Counted from the first letter of the stretch, positions 1 through 6,541 are shown. The stretch is 7,199 nt of DNA from Thermoplasmata archaeon (GCA_021845325.1 JAKBRR010000084.1:1-7199), one strand, 5' to 3'. Notes: generated by a model from the letters alone, not told the origin. Translations and numbers: made by a program.

Positions 1-1
1 G

Positions 2-1123
2 GAAAATTCATTCGGTATTAAGGCCACTAGTGGAACAGGAAGAAAAATAACAGTACTAAAATACGACGAAAATAAGTTCAATGGCAAAATTTGCAAGTAC
101 TGCTTGAGGGAGAACACATTAAGGAGATTAGACATTGGCAAGGAAAATGAAGCATTATGCATACACGTTAATTTAGGAGATTATTACGTTCCAATAGACT
201 TGGAGTGTCTTGTTGATTCATTGAAGGAAACTTCAAGCAGAACAGGAGAAATTAAAATTGAAAACGAAGTTGAAAAAGGTAACAGAATTATAATGATGAG
301 GCTTGGCAAAAGATCGAAGAAGGAATTATCATATCATATGATATTTTTTACACCCAAACCTCGCAAAAGGGTTGAAGAATTCTATCTTCTCCGAAACATC
401 CTTGACTTTATAATGAAGACGGGGGTTAAGGTCAAACTTTCATCACTAATGTCATCCAAGAGAATTTTCAGTCCAATGTTAGAATGGGATAACGCGCCAA
501 GTTGGGTCAAGAACCTAAAAATTGATCAGATAAGGATAGATGATTTAGAACCCGTTGATATGGAACTAAAACTTATTTATAACATTTCAAGAATTAGTGG
601 CCCAAAGAATGCCATTTCTCGGGTAATTCACGATGTAAACAGAGGGCGAAGGGGCTTATTTCGAATTCTTTGGCAAAGTATCCAAGATGCCCCTGGAATT
701 CCTAAGCTAATCAAGTATCCAAGCGTAATAGAAGGAGTTGAATGGTATATGGAAAGATATGAAAAAGAATTGAATACGAGAGGAATGGAGAAAGTAGTAG
801 AAGAGGCATGCGGAATATCGACTGAACCACCTAAGTCAAACAGCGACAATACCTGGATTATTCGGGAAGCAATGAAGGTTTACTTGAGATATTTCAGGAA
901 TGACGACAAAGACTTGAAGGAAAAAATAGCTGGCAGGCTCTGGGAGTATGCAAACCGCCAAAAGTTCTCCGGGAAGCAGACCCAGTTACATTGTTTGGGG
1001 TTTTCTGATATATTTGTTGATCTTATGAGGTCAGAATTCAAAAAGAGGATCCCTGGCACCGAATACAGAAAGGATCTTATTTCGCAGTTTGCCCTTATGT
1101 ACAATATTGAAAAGTGGAAATAA
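2..1123 (+). CDS. cas10d: Cas10d (Csc3), large subunit of type I-D effector, 5'-truncated
   Basis: C-terminal 373 codons of a larger gene. The frame is open to the left edge, so the TTG at 104 is not the start: the codons before it read as sensible protein and include a CxxC pair (C-K-Y-C, nt 92-103, fragment residues 31-34), which fits the second half of a Cas10-type zinc finger. After it come an L-R-rich stretch and a strand ending in D-Y-Y-V-P, then an alpha/beta region (about residues 100-180) that would be the second palm-like domain. No GGDD cyclase motif is visible, as expected for Cas10d. The last 120 or so residues are mostly helical and match the position of the Cas11-like domain. 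In the family, Cas10d carries an N-terminal HD nuclease and takes part in PAM recognition; both regions would lie outside or only partly inside the window. The name leans on the Csc2-Csc1-Cas3' neighbours as well as on weak similarity. A Cas8-type large subunit with CxxC motifs is the main alternative. Confidence 0.82.
   Translation, partial: ENSFGIKATSGTGRKITVLKYDENKFNGKICKYCLRENTLRRLDIGKENEALCIHVNLGDYYVPIDLECLVDSLKETSSRTGEIKIENEVEKGNRIIMMRLGKRSKKELSYHMIFFTPKPRKRVEEFYLLRNILDFIMKTGVKVKLSSLMSSKRIFSPMLEWDNAPSWVKNLKIDQIRIDDLEPVDMELKLIYNISRISGPKNAISRVIHDVNRGRRGLFRILWQSIQDAPGIPKLIKYPSVIEGVEWYMERYEKELNTRGMEKVVEEACGISTEPPKSNSDNTWIIREAMKVYLRYFRNDDKDLKEKIAGRLWEYANRQKFSGKQTQLHCLGFSDIFVDLMRSEFKKRIPGTEYRKDLISQFALMYNIEKWK
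732..737 (+). promoter_or_regulatory. Internal Shine-Dalgarno-like site in cas10d
   Basis: AAGGAG, 11 nt before the in-frame ATG at 749. It encodes part of the Glu-Gly pair of cas10d, so it may be only coding sequence. It is listed because it would decide the start of an internally translated Cas11d. Confidence 0.4.
749..1123 (+). CDS. cas11d: Possible Cas11d small subunit from an internal start inside cas10d
   Basis: In-frame ATG at 749 within cas10d, preceded by AAGGAG at 732-737 with an 11-nt spacer, the best Shine-Dalgarno-like site I found before any in-frame Met in this gene. Translation from here would give a 124-residue, mostly helical, charged protein (starts M-E-R-Y-E-K-E-L), within the usual size of CRISPR small subunits. 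It is known that type I-D makes Cas11d by internal initiation in cas10d, so a site of this kind is expected; that this ATG is the one is inference. Alternatives are the ATG at 560 (188 residues, no clear ribosome site) and the ATG at 785 (AGAGG only one base upstream). The spacer is a little long, and a purine-rich A+T-rich gene will contain such sites by chance. Confidence 0.42.
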   Translation: MERYEKELNTRGMEKVVEEACGISTEPPKSNSDNTWIIREAMKVYLRYFRNDDKDLKEKIAGRLWEYANRQKFSGKQTQLHCLGFSDIFVDLMRSEFKKRIPGTEYRKDLISQFALMYNIEKWK

Positions 1124-1138
1124 ATAATAAATAAAAAT

Positions 1139-1149
1139 GGAGTAAGTGA
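1139..1149 (+). promoter_or_regulatory. Ribosome binding region deciding the csc2 start
   Basis: Two candidate Shine-Dalgarno elements: GGAG at 1139-1142, 12 nt from ATG 1155 and only 3 nt from GTG 1146, and GTGA at 1146-1149, 5 nt from ATG 1155. Both spacings favour ATG 1155. Confidence 0.5.
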
Positions 1150-1154
1150 AGAAA

Positions 1155-2219
1155 ATGAGTGAGGAAATCAGGGAATATATATATTCCAAATTTGGTGAGA
1201 GATACTTTGCGAATGGTGAAGAAGACGGCGTGCCAGCAATGGGGCAGAACAGAAGGAGGGTAGTTACTATCTTCGTATTAAGAGAAACAATTGCTCCTTT
1301 GATTGACAGGAGTGACGATCCAGAGGCCTCTATTTCTTTTGTGATTCAGATGGGACCAGACAAGGAAAAGGAGGTTATTGAAATACCGGGACGGAAGTTT
1401 AAGTCCAAGGAAAAACTTATGGGGCTAAAACTTTGCAGAGCGTTTAAGGTAATAGATCCACAATACGAGTATAACAGCGTTAGATCCATTTCCTATCTTG
1501 CTAACCCAAATTCGGTAATTTTTGGTGATAGCGTTGTAGAGGGGGGAGACGCAGGGCAGGCGATGCTTCCATCGAGAATTCTTTATTCGAGTTCGTACTC
1601 AATACGAAGCAGGTCAGAAATAACGAAGCAGTTAATGCACAATTCATTATCCGAAATGGGCACTATGTGGGATAGGGCAAAAGGAGAAAATCGGACAAGC
1701 CTATTCAATACGGAATACGTAATTCCTGGTGTTTTCTTCCCTTCATTTATTACAATGATTAATCCAACGCCGGAGTCTCTTGTGCACGTAATTTTATGCC
1801 TCAAACAAAGGAGTTATGGTGCCCAAACCTCTATTACAGGGCCAAACATTAAAAACAATATTATAGCAATATATTCGGGAGAAGAGGAATTACCTGTAAC
1901 ATCGTATACTGTATCTAAAAGTTTTGATGCGAAGTTGGATCAGGTTCCAGAAAAGTTCAAGGACTCAATCAGCACCTTTGTTGTAGAAAAGATGAACAAT
2001 GCACTATCTGGCAAACTGATCAGTGGGTCAGAAATAGAAGAATTTTTAGGCAGAGTTGACAGGCTTTCAAATGACGAATTGCAATCAATTTATAATAAAC
2101 TTAAATCTGATTCTCAGGATTTGGTAAAATACGCCAAGATACTATCAGAGGACAGAAAGAAGAAGTCGAGTTCAAAGAAAAAAGAAGGAAAAGAAGAGGA
2201 ACAGAATGAAAGCCTATGA
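1155..2219 (+). CDS. csc2: Csc2 (Cas7 of type I-D), crRNA-binding backbone subunit
   Basis: Multi-copy backbone subunit of the I-D effector that coats the crRNA spacer. Recognised by a run of Csc2-like blocks (residues counted from a GTG at 1146): N-P-N-S-V-I-F-G-D-S at 120-129, S-R-I-L-Y-S-S-S-Y-S-I at 143-153, N-S-L-S-E-M-G-T-M-W at 166-175, V-I-P-G-V-F-F-P-S-F-I-T at 182-193, and S-Y-G-A-Q-T-S-I-T-G at 213-222. About 354 residues, normal for the family. I prefer ATG 1155 over GTG 1146 because GTGA (1146-1149) then serves as a ribosome site 5 nt upstream, while GTG 1146 has GGAG only 3 nt before it. The gene follows cas10d after 31 A+T-rich bases and overlaps csc1 by 14 nt. Odd point: the last 22 residues are almost only Lys, Glu, Ser and a few polar residues, probably a disordered tail. 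A DevR-type Cas7 of subtype I-B is the less likely alternative. Confidence 0.9.
   Translation: MSEEIREYIYSKFGERYFANGEEDGVPAMGQNRRRVVTIFVLRETIAPLIDRSDDPEASISFVIQMGPDKEKEVIEIPGRKFKSKEKLMGLKLCRAFKVIDPQYEYNSVRSISYLANPNSVIFGDSVVEGGDAGQAMLPSRILYSSSYSIRSRSEITKQLMHNSLSEMGTMWDRAKGENRTSLFNTEYVIPGVFFPSFITMINPTPESLVHVILCLKQRSYGAQTSITGPNIKNNIIAIYSGEEELPVTSYTVSKSFDAKLDQVPEKFKDSISTFVVEKMNNALSGKLISGSEIEEFLGRVDRLSNDELQSIYNKLKSDSQDLVKYAKILSEDRKKKSSSKKKEGKEEEQNESL
2196..2200 (+). promoter_or_regulatory. Shine-Dalgarno site of csc1
   Basis: GAGGA, 5 nt before ATG 2206, located within the Lys/Glu-rich 3' end of csc2. It fixes the csc1 start and the 14-nt overlap. Confidence 0.7.
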
Positions 2220-2886
2220 GTTGACATTACTTTCTCCTTTATACTATAGAAGCAGAATTGAATCCGGAGCAGCAGGAGCAACAATAACCTCCCCTTGGAT
2301 AGGAGACCTTTCGATGATGTATGCTATTAACAATACATTTTGTTATAAACAAATAAAATTTGGGTACGCTTCGCATAAACCAAATTACAGTGAAATTGCT
2401 GATCTTGGTTTTGTTCTTAGTGTGTTGGAACCGGTCTCTGAGTGCAGATTCACCAAAGTCTTTGATATTGCTACCAGCTTTATCAGCGAGGGTTACCCGC
2501 AGGGTAAAGCAATCGCCGACTCTGGGAGAGCACCAATGAGAAACTGGATGAGGCGCCAGGGAATAGAACCGGGAAATAAATTTTCATTTGTAGGCTGCTT
2601 TTTAGAAGATCGCGCAAAATTCTCGGAAAGCTTTACGGTAAGACTTGGAAACACGAGAGAATCCCTAGCAATAGTAAAAGAAAAGCCAATACAGGATATT
2701 AAAGAAATAACGCTCAATCTTTATAGCCTTTCTCTAATACTAGGTCCGGATAGGTTCAGTGAAATCCTGAAAGATATTAAAAGTGGAAGATATCATATCA
2801 GCGTCGAACAAGCCTCATCCCAATACATTCTTGCCAGGGGCGTACCAATAAGTGTAGCTTCAAGGTTCTTTGCACCTTTTAACTGA
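2206..2886 (+). CDS. csc1: Csc1 (Cas5 of type I-D), crRNA 5'-handle-binding subunit
   Basis: 226-residue Cas5-group RAMP protein expected to cap the 5' handle of the crRNA and join the Csc2 filament to Cas10d. Csc1-like blocks: an N-terminal strand with L-S-P-L-Y-Y-R-S-R (9-17), S-P-W-I-G-D-L-S-M-M-Y-A-I (29-41, matching the family's 'I-x-N-Y-A-L-x-Y-A' segment), I-E-P-G-N-K-F-S-F (120-128), and F-T-V-R-L-G-N-T-R-E-S (143-153, matching the family's 'R-L-G-K-x-x-S' segment). Length is normal. Start ATG 2206 is backed by GAGGA at 2196-2200, 5 nt upstream, and lies inside the end of csc2, so the two are probably translationally coupled in one operon. Its TGA stop is directly followed by the ATG of cas3'. 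No catalytic residues are expected. Cas5 families are divergent; identification rests on these blocks and on the neighbours. Confidence 0.87.
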   Translation: MKAYELTLLSPLYYRSRIESGAAGATITSPWIGDLSMMYAINNTFCYKQIKFGYASHKPNYSEIADLGFVLSVLEPVSECRFTKVFDIATSFISEGYPQGKAIADSGRAPMRNWMRRQGIEPGNKFSFVGCFLEDRAKFSESFTVRLGNTRESLAIVKEKPIQDIKEITLNLYSLSLILGPDRFSEILKDIKSGRYHISVEQASSQYILARGVPISVASRFFAPFN

Positions 2887-4785
2887 ATGGCAGCAATAAT
2901 GCAAAGTAAAACATTTCATTTTAAGCCTCAATTTCTCGAATTTAGCAGCGAAAGCGCTCTTGGAGTGAAACTTCATAAGTTCCAATTGATGATCAAGGAC
3001 ATTATTAAAAGCCCTTATGATTGTATCTTCATCGACGCCCCAACTGCCTCTGGGAAAACTTTTTCTTTTCTTCTGCCAACTGCATGTAATTATTTAACTG
3101 TCAGAAGGGCAAAAACACTTATAATTTCTCCAACAAATCTTCTAATAGAACAAACTTATAGTGATATTTTAACTAAACTCGACGAAAACCAGGAGTTAAG
3201 AGATATCCATACAACCAAGATCACTGCCAAATCACTAGCTGGTCTAACACTCTTTGAAAGAGCCAAAAGGATTCGAAAAGACTTTATCATTAATGATATA
3301 ATAATATCGAATCCTGACATTATCGCGCTTTTTTTAGCAGGATTTTACGACGCTAATTACGATAAAAGCAGGGATAAGGAATTCTCACGTAATCGGAGCA
3401 CTGAGGACATTTTTTCAGAACTTAATGTTGTAATTTTCGATGAATACCATGTTTATTCAGAAGAAGAGTCAGGGAAAATTGCTGCTCTCATTTATCTAAG
3501 TAAATTGATTCATAACATTCCAAAAGTTATTTTCACTTCCGCTACTCCTCAAAATAAGCTGATGGGATTGTTAAGTAAATTGGGATTCAAATGTGCCGAT
3601 TATCATGAAATCTCCTCTTCATATGAGAAGCCAGAATCAAGGAAGATCAGAGGAGAAGTGACTCTCACGGTAACAGATCAACCTATAATGGAAGCATTGG
3701 ATCATCGCATTGATGACACCTCAAAAGTTCTTTATCTATTCGATCATAAGATTGATGCCGAGATTTCCAGGAAAAAACTCATACATATGGGTTTAGACAG
3801 TAAATACATTCAAGATCTTTCTGGTTTTTCTAATAGGGCCACCACGAAACAAGTCCCTTCTGGTATTGAGAGGTGTATATTAGCAACAAACGCCGCTGAG
3901 CAAGGATTAAATTTAGATGTGAATCGCTCATATATAGAGCCTGGATTATACCTCGAGAACCTGACGCAGAGATATGGGAGAATTGGTCGGCAGGGAAGGT
4001 CGGGTTCTATTACGATTCACTTTAGAACACCCCAAGTTGAAAGCATTCCTGATAATATCATTGAATTCCAGGAATTAATATCCAATCTTGAAGACAGTTT
4101 TTTTAAGAAAGAAGTCTTTCTCTCCAGGATAAAAAGGCATTTTGCGGCATTTATGGCCCTATGCACGATTAGAGATACAAGACATGTATTGGGTTTACAA
4201 ATTCAAGAGTTATTAAGAAATCTAAAAGATCAGCAAATTTCTGAAATTTACGAGGCATTGCTATCATTCAACAAGACGGTAAATGATTTAAGTAAATTAC
4301 AAGGTCCAGATCCTGAGGACCTGAGAGACCTGAACAAATGGTGGAATAATTTCCTTCTTTCCATCGGATTTTTCAGAGGCCAATCCATGACAGTTCCGGT
4401 AGGACTTGAACGAGAAGGTGGGGTTATGACAACCACTGAGGACATAATATGGGTTAAAAAATGGTGTAAGACCGAGATTATTGGTAGTGGAAAAGATTCG
4501 ATTTATTTAATAAAATCATTCAATGAGGTCCCATCCTTAGTTGAAATTGAATTTTCTGTACCTGAAGGAAATATCAAAGTTTCTGATAGAGAGCTGTTAG
4601 ATAGAGAGAAATTTGGGCAAATCTATTACAGGAAGATTTCACATTTTTTGGAAATAGCATTTGAGGACACAGGAATAAACTTGCCGGAAACACTGCATCA
4701 TTTGACGTCAGTCTTGAAAATCATTTATCCTGGGATGCTGATGCCGTTGGAGGTTGAACTTGTTTCAAAATCCCAATTTATCTGA
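2887..4785 (+). CDS. cas3': Cas3' superfamily 2 DNA helicase, I-D type without HD domain
   Basis: ATP-driven 3'-5' DNA helicase/translocase recruited to the target-bound effector. All core motifs are visible in the 632-residue protein: Walker A A-P-T-A-S-G-K-T (51-58), motif Ia around S-P-T-N-L-L-I-E-Q (81-89), motif II D-E-Y-H (185-188), motif III S-A-T (218-220), motif IV strand V-L-Y-L-F (281-285), motif V L-A-T-N-A-A-E-Q-G-L-N-L (332-343), and motif VI Q-R-Y-G-R-I-G-R-Q-G-R (361-371). A helical C-terminal part of about 230 residues follows. No HD nuclease block lies at either end, which is characteristic of the I-D ('cyano-type') Cas3', where the nuclease sits on Cas10d. Start ATG 2887 directly abuts the csc1 stop; ATG 2899 is a possible second start, and neither has a clear ribosome site. 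The 3' end overlaps cas4. The position between csc1 and cas4 differs from the common order in cyanobacterial I-D loci. Confidence 0.95.
   Translation: MAAIMQSKTFHFKPQFLEFSSESALGVKLHKFQLMIKDIIKSPYDCIFIDAPTASGKTFSFLLPTACNYLTVRRAKTLIISPTNLLIEQTYSDILTKLDENQELRDIHTTKITAKSLAGLTLFERAKRIRKDFIINDIIISNPDIIALFLAGFYDANYDKSRDKEFSRNRSTEDIFSELNVVIFDEYHVYSEEESGKIAALIYLSKLIHNIPKVIFTSATPQNKLMGLLSKLGFKCADYHEISSSYEKPESRKIRGEVTLTVTDQPIMEALDHRIDDTSKVLYLFDHKIDAEISRKKLIHMGLDSKYIQDLSGFSNRATTKQVPSGIERCILATNAAEQGLNLDVNRSYIEPGLYLENLTQRYGRIGRQGRSGSITIHFRTPQVESIPDNIIEFQELISNLEDSFFKKEVFLSRIKRHFAAFMALCTIRDTRHVLGLQIQELLRNLKDQQISEIYEALLSFNKTVNDLSKLQGPDPEDLRDLNKWWNNFLLSIGFFRGQSMTVPVGLEREGGVMTTTEDIIWVKKWCKTEIIGSGKDSIYLIKSFNEVPSLVEIEFSVPEGNIKVSDRELLDREKFGQIYYRKISHFLEIAFEDTGINLPETLHHLTSVLKIIYPGMLMPLEVELVSKSQFI
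4749..4754 (+). promoter_or_regulatory. Shine-Dalgarno site deciding the cas4 start
   Basis: GGAGGT, a near-full match to the 16S rRNA tail, inside the end of cas3'. It touches TTG 4754 but lies 5 nt before TTG 4760, so it points to 4760 as the real cas4 start. Confidence 0.65.
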
Positions 4786-5272
4786 ACAAAGAGGTATAAC
4801 TGGAAACCATTTTTTTGATTTTGCATCCTGTAAGACACGTCTTTGGCTGTCGAATAAGCGAATTGATGTTGGACTTGACAATCAACATATACAGATCGGA
4901 AAATATATCGACGAAAAAACTAAACCTCGACTCAGGAAGAGGTTGACAATTCAGGGTTTATGTTCGATAGATTATATCGAAGACAAAAATGTGGTTGAAG
5001 TTCACGAAATAAAAAAAGGGAAGACCCCGTCTTTACCTCATTATATGCAGTTATTGTTTTATCTTCAGATAATCTATGAAATTACAGACAGAGAGCCAAT
5101 TGGGATACTCCATCTTCCACAAACGAAAAAAGTTGTCAGAATTAAACGAGACGAAGCTATGGTATATAGAACCTACCAAAACATAATTGAAACCTTAAAA
5201 GAAGAATGTCCAAAACCAGAGTGGAAGCCAATTTGTTCAGGCTGCCGGTTTATGGAGATGTGTTGGGCTTGA
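4760..5272 (+). CDS. cas4: Cas4, RecB-family Fe-S nuclease of CRISPR adaptation
   Basis: Trims prespacer ends and helps choose PAM-bearing, correctly oriented spacers together with Cas1-Cas2. Residues counted from TTG 4754: Cys26 in F-A-S-C-K-T-R-L-W-L, then the C-terminal cluster C161-x2-C164-x5-C170, together the four Cys of a 4Fe-4S cluster. Nuclease motifs: Asp73 (S-I-D-Y-I), Glu85 and Lys87 (H-E-I-K-K), and Q99-x3-Y103 (Q-L-L-F-Y). The motif I position that often holds His (G-x-x-x-H-E) reads G-K-Y-I-D-E here. About 170 residues, normal for Cas4. I choose TTG 4760 because GGAGGT lies 5 nt upstream; TTG 4754 touches that site. The start lies inside the cas3' end, and the stop overlaps the cas1 start region, so cas4 is in the same operon and probably translationally coupled on both sides. 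Confidence 0.95.
   Translation: MFQNPNLSEQRGITGNHFFDFASCKTRLWLSNKRIDVGLDNQHIQIGKYIDEKTKPRLRKRLTIQGLCSIDYIEDKNVVEVHEIKKGKTPSLPHYMQLLFYLQIIYEITDREPIGILHLPQTKKVVRIKRDEAMVYRTYQNIIETLKEECPKPEWKPICSGCRFMEMCWA
5254..5257 (+). promoter_or_regulatory. Shine-Dalgarno site for the internal cas1 TTG start
   Basis: GGAG inside the 3' end of cas4, 5 nt before TTG 5263 and 11 nt before TTG 5269. It supports a Cas1 N-terminus here rather than at ATG 5206. Confidence 0.5.
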
Positions 5273-6237
5273 ATAAGAATTATCACATTTTCTCAAATGG
5301 CACTCTTTCCGCAGACCAATCAGTTTTCCGGTTTGACACCGAGGAAGGAAAGATGACTAGAATACCAGTGGAAGGTGTCAGTTCGTTTGATCTCTACGGT
5401 GGAATAACGATAACATCTGGAGCCTTATCCCTGGCTGTAAAACATAATGTTTGCCTGCACTTATTCGGATATTATGGTAATTATCTGGGAACGTTTTGGC
5501 CAAAAGAGACTTATTTTAGCGGAGATTTGACGATAAAACAATCGTTAATATATGCTGATTATAGGTGTAGAGTTTCACTTTCAATGACACTTTTAAATGG
5601 AATCGAAAGGAATATGGTGGCACTGTTAAGAAAATTTGGTGGGAATGTAACTGATCTAGTATTTACACCGACAGACAACACGATCGAAAGCTTGATGTTG
5701 TCCGAAGCAAGAATGAGGCGATCATATTATGCCAGACTCGATGAATTATTACCTGACGAATTTAAAATAGGAAATCGTGAAAAGAGGCCACCGTCTAATT
5801 ACGGAAACTCTTTATTATCATTTGGAAATTCTTTATTATATGCAGAATTCGTAACTCAGGCCAGAAAAACTTCAGTAAATATTACCATTCCGTTTTATCA
5901 CTCTCCAGAATCAGGCAGGTTTGCTTTATCGTTGGATTTATCTGAAGTATTTAAACCAGGTTTGGTAGATCGTTTTATTATTAGCATGGTTAGGCAGGGA
6001 ATTATGAAAGCAAATAGTGATCATTTTCACGAGGTGGGTAATGGCATTCTTTTGAACGAGAAAGGGAAAAAGATTTTTGTTGAAAATTGGGAGAATTGGT
6101 TAGAACTGGCTTCATACAATCAAAGACTCAAAAGAAAGGTCTCTCATCGGGAGTTGATTAGAATGGAGATCCATAAATATTCCAAAGAAGTCGAAGGGAT
6201 TGAAAAATATAAGCCGATAAGGTTGCCTGCTGATTGA
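5263..6237 (+). CDS. cas1: Cas1, CRISPR integrase
   Basis: Metal-dependent integrase that, as a complex with Cas2, inserts prespacers at the leader-repeat junction. Catalytic residues are present (numbered from TTG 5263): Glu148 in L-S-E-A-R-M, His213 in P-F-Y-H-S-P-E-S-G-R, and Asp225 in L-S-L-D-L-S-E-V-F-K-P. Other hallmarks are the N-terminal Y-H-I-F-S-N-G-T-L, the I-P-V-E-G-V strand, F-G-Y-Y-G-N-Y-L-G-T-F, and N-S-L-L-S-F-G-N-S-L-L-Y. The frame also has an ATG at 5206, but its 19 extra residues overlap the conserved Cys cluster of cas4 and precede the usual Cas1 N-terminus. TTG 5263, with GGAG 5 nt upstream, or TTG 5269, overlapping the cas4 TGA, gives the expected length of about 322-324 residues. 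The choice between them is open. cas2 starts one base after the stop. Confidence 0.97.
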   Translation: MGLNKNYHIFSNGTLSADQSVFRFDTEEGKMTRIPVEGVSSFDLYGGITITSGALSLAVKHNVCLHLFGYYGNYLGTFWPKETYFSGDLTIKQSLIYADYRCRVSLSMTLLNGIERNMVALLRKFGGNVTDLVFTPTDNTIESLMLSEARMRRSYYARLDELLPDEFKIGNREKRPPSNYGNSLLSFGNSLLYAEFVTQARKTSVNITIPFYHSPESGRFALSLDLSEVFKPGLVDRFIISMVRQGIMKANSDHFHEVGNGILLNEKGKKIFVENWENWLELASYNQRLKRKVSHRELIRMEIHKYSKEVEGIEKYKPIRLPAD

Positions 6238-6238
6238 C

Positions 6239-6493
6239 ATGCACGTAATAATTGCTTATGATGTTGAAGCAAAAAGAACCGAAAAATTTAAGAAAATATG
6301 CCAGAATTATCTAGTGAAAATCCAAAATAGCGTTTTCGAAGGCGATATCAATGAATCACAACTTATGCGATTAAGAGATTCTTTGGAAAGAGAAACCAAG
6401 GAAGGTGAAACTGTAAGAATCTGGGTACCCTCCAAAATAATTGAGACTATTCAAATTGGAAGACATAATTCAATCGAAGAAGGGATAATATGA
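6239..6493 (+). CDS. cas2: Cas2, structural partner of Cas1 in spacer acquisition
   Basis: 84-residue ferredoxin-fold protein that dimerises and bridges two Cas1 dimers in the integration complex. Family marks: N-terminal strand H-V-I-I-A-Y-D-V with the conserved Asp8, then the V-K-I-Q-N-S-V-F-E-G block (residues 26-35) and the V-R-I-W-V strand (59-63). Length is normal. ATG 6239 starts one base after the cas1 stop. I see no strong ribosome site; GGTTG at 6221-6225 is 13 nt away, so reinitiation after cas1 is likely. This is the last gene before the leader and array, all in the same direction. The stop codon lies within a short inverted repeat (6491-6507). Confidence 0.97.
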   Translation: MHVIIAYDVEAKRTEKFKKICQNYLVKIQNSVFEGDINESQLMRLRDSLERETKEGETVRIWVPSKIIETIQIGRHNSIEEGII

Positions 6494-6513
6494 TCCACTT
6501 TAGATCAATCATG

Positions 6514-6525
6514 GCAATATATTGC
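6514..6525 (+). repeat. Perfect 12-bp palindrome downstream of cas2
   Basis: GCAATATATTGC is its own reverse complement and begins 20 nt after the cas2 stop. It could be a binding site for a dimeric regulator or part of a 3'-end signal for the cas operon. No T-run follows on the + strand, so an intrinsic terminator is not supported. Confidence 0.4.
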
Positions 6526-6541
6526 GAAAAACTTAATTATT
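6526..6541 (+). promoter_or_regulatory. Second possible BRE/TATA-like element in the leader
   Basis: GAAAAA followed by CTTAATTATT, resembling a BRE plus TATA box, about 125 nt before the array. It would start transcripts near 6560. A+T-rich leaders produce such matches by chance, so this is weak. Confidence 0.25.

Noticed and set aside
628..849. Minus-strand open frames inside cas10d, csc2, csc1 and cas3'
   Set aside because: They lie fully within well-supported + strand genes, have no ribosome sites or recognisable protein features, and look like shadows.
2..1123. Subtype I-B (Cst1/Cas8 with CxxC motifs) for the large subunit
   Set aside because: Csc2- and Csc1-like backbone proteins and an HD-less Cas3' point to I-D; still listed as the main alternative for this fragment.
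1124..1145. A+T-rich gap after cas10d as a separate promoter for csc2
   Set aside because: The T/A-rich run lacks a clear TATA/BRE order and lies only about 30 nt before the start; operon read-through is simpler.
5206..5262. Cas1 start at ATG 5206, adding 19 residues
   Set aside because: The extra codons overlap the conserved Fe-S Cys segment of cas4 in another frame and lie before the typical Cas1 N-terminus; TTG 5263 or 5269 fits better.
5803..5841. Near-perfect 21-bp-spaced DNA repeat (GGAAAnTCTTTATTAT twice)
   Set aside because: It encodes the conserved Cas1 block N-S-L-L-S-F-G-N-S-L-L-Y, where the protein motif itself repeats; no separate element is needed.
6491..6525. Intrinsic terminator after cas2
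   Set aside because: The dyads are short and not followed by a T-run on the + strand.
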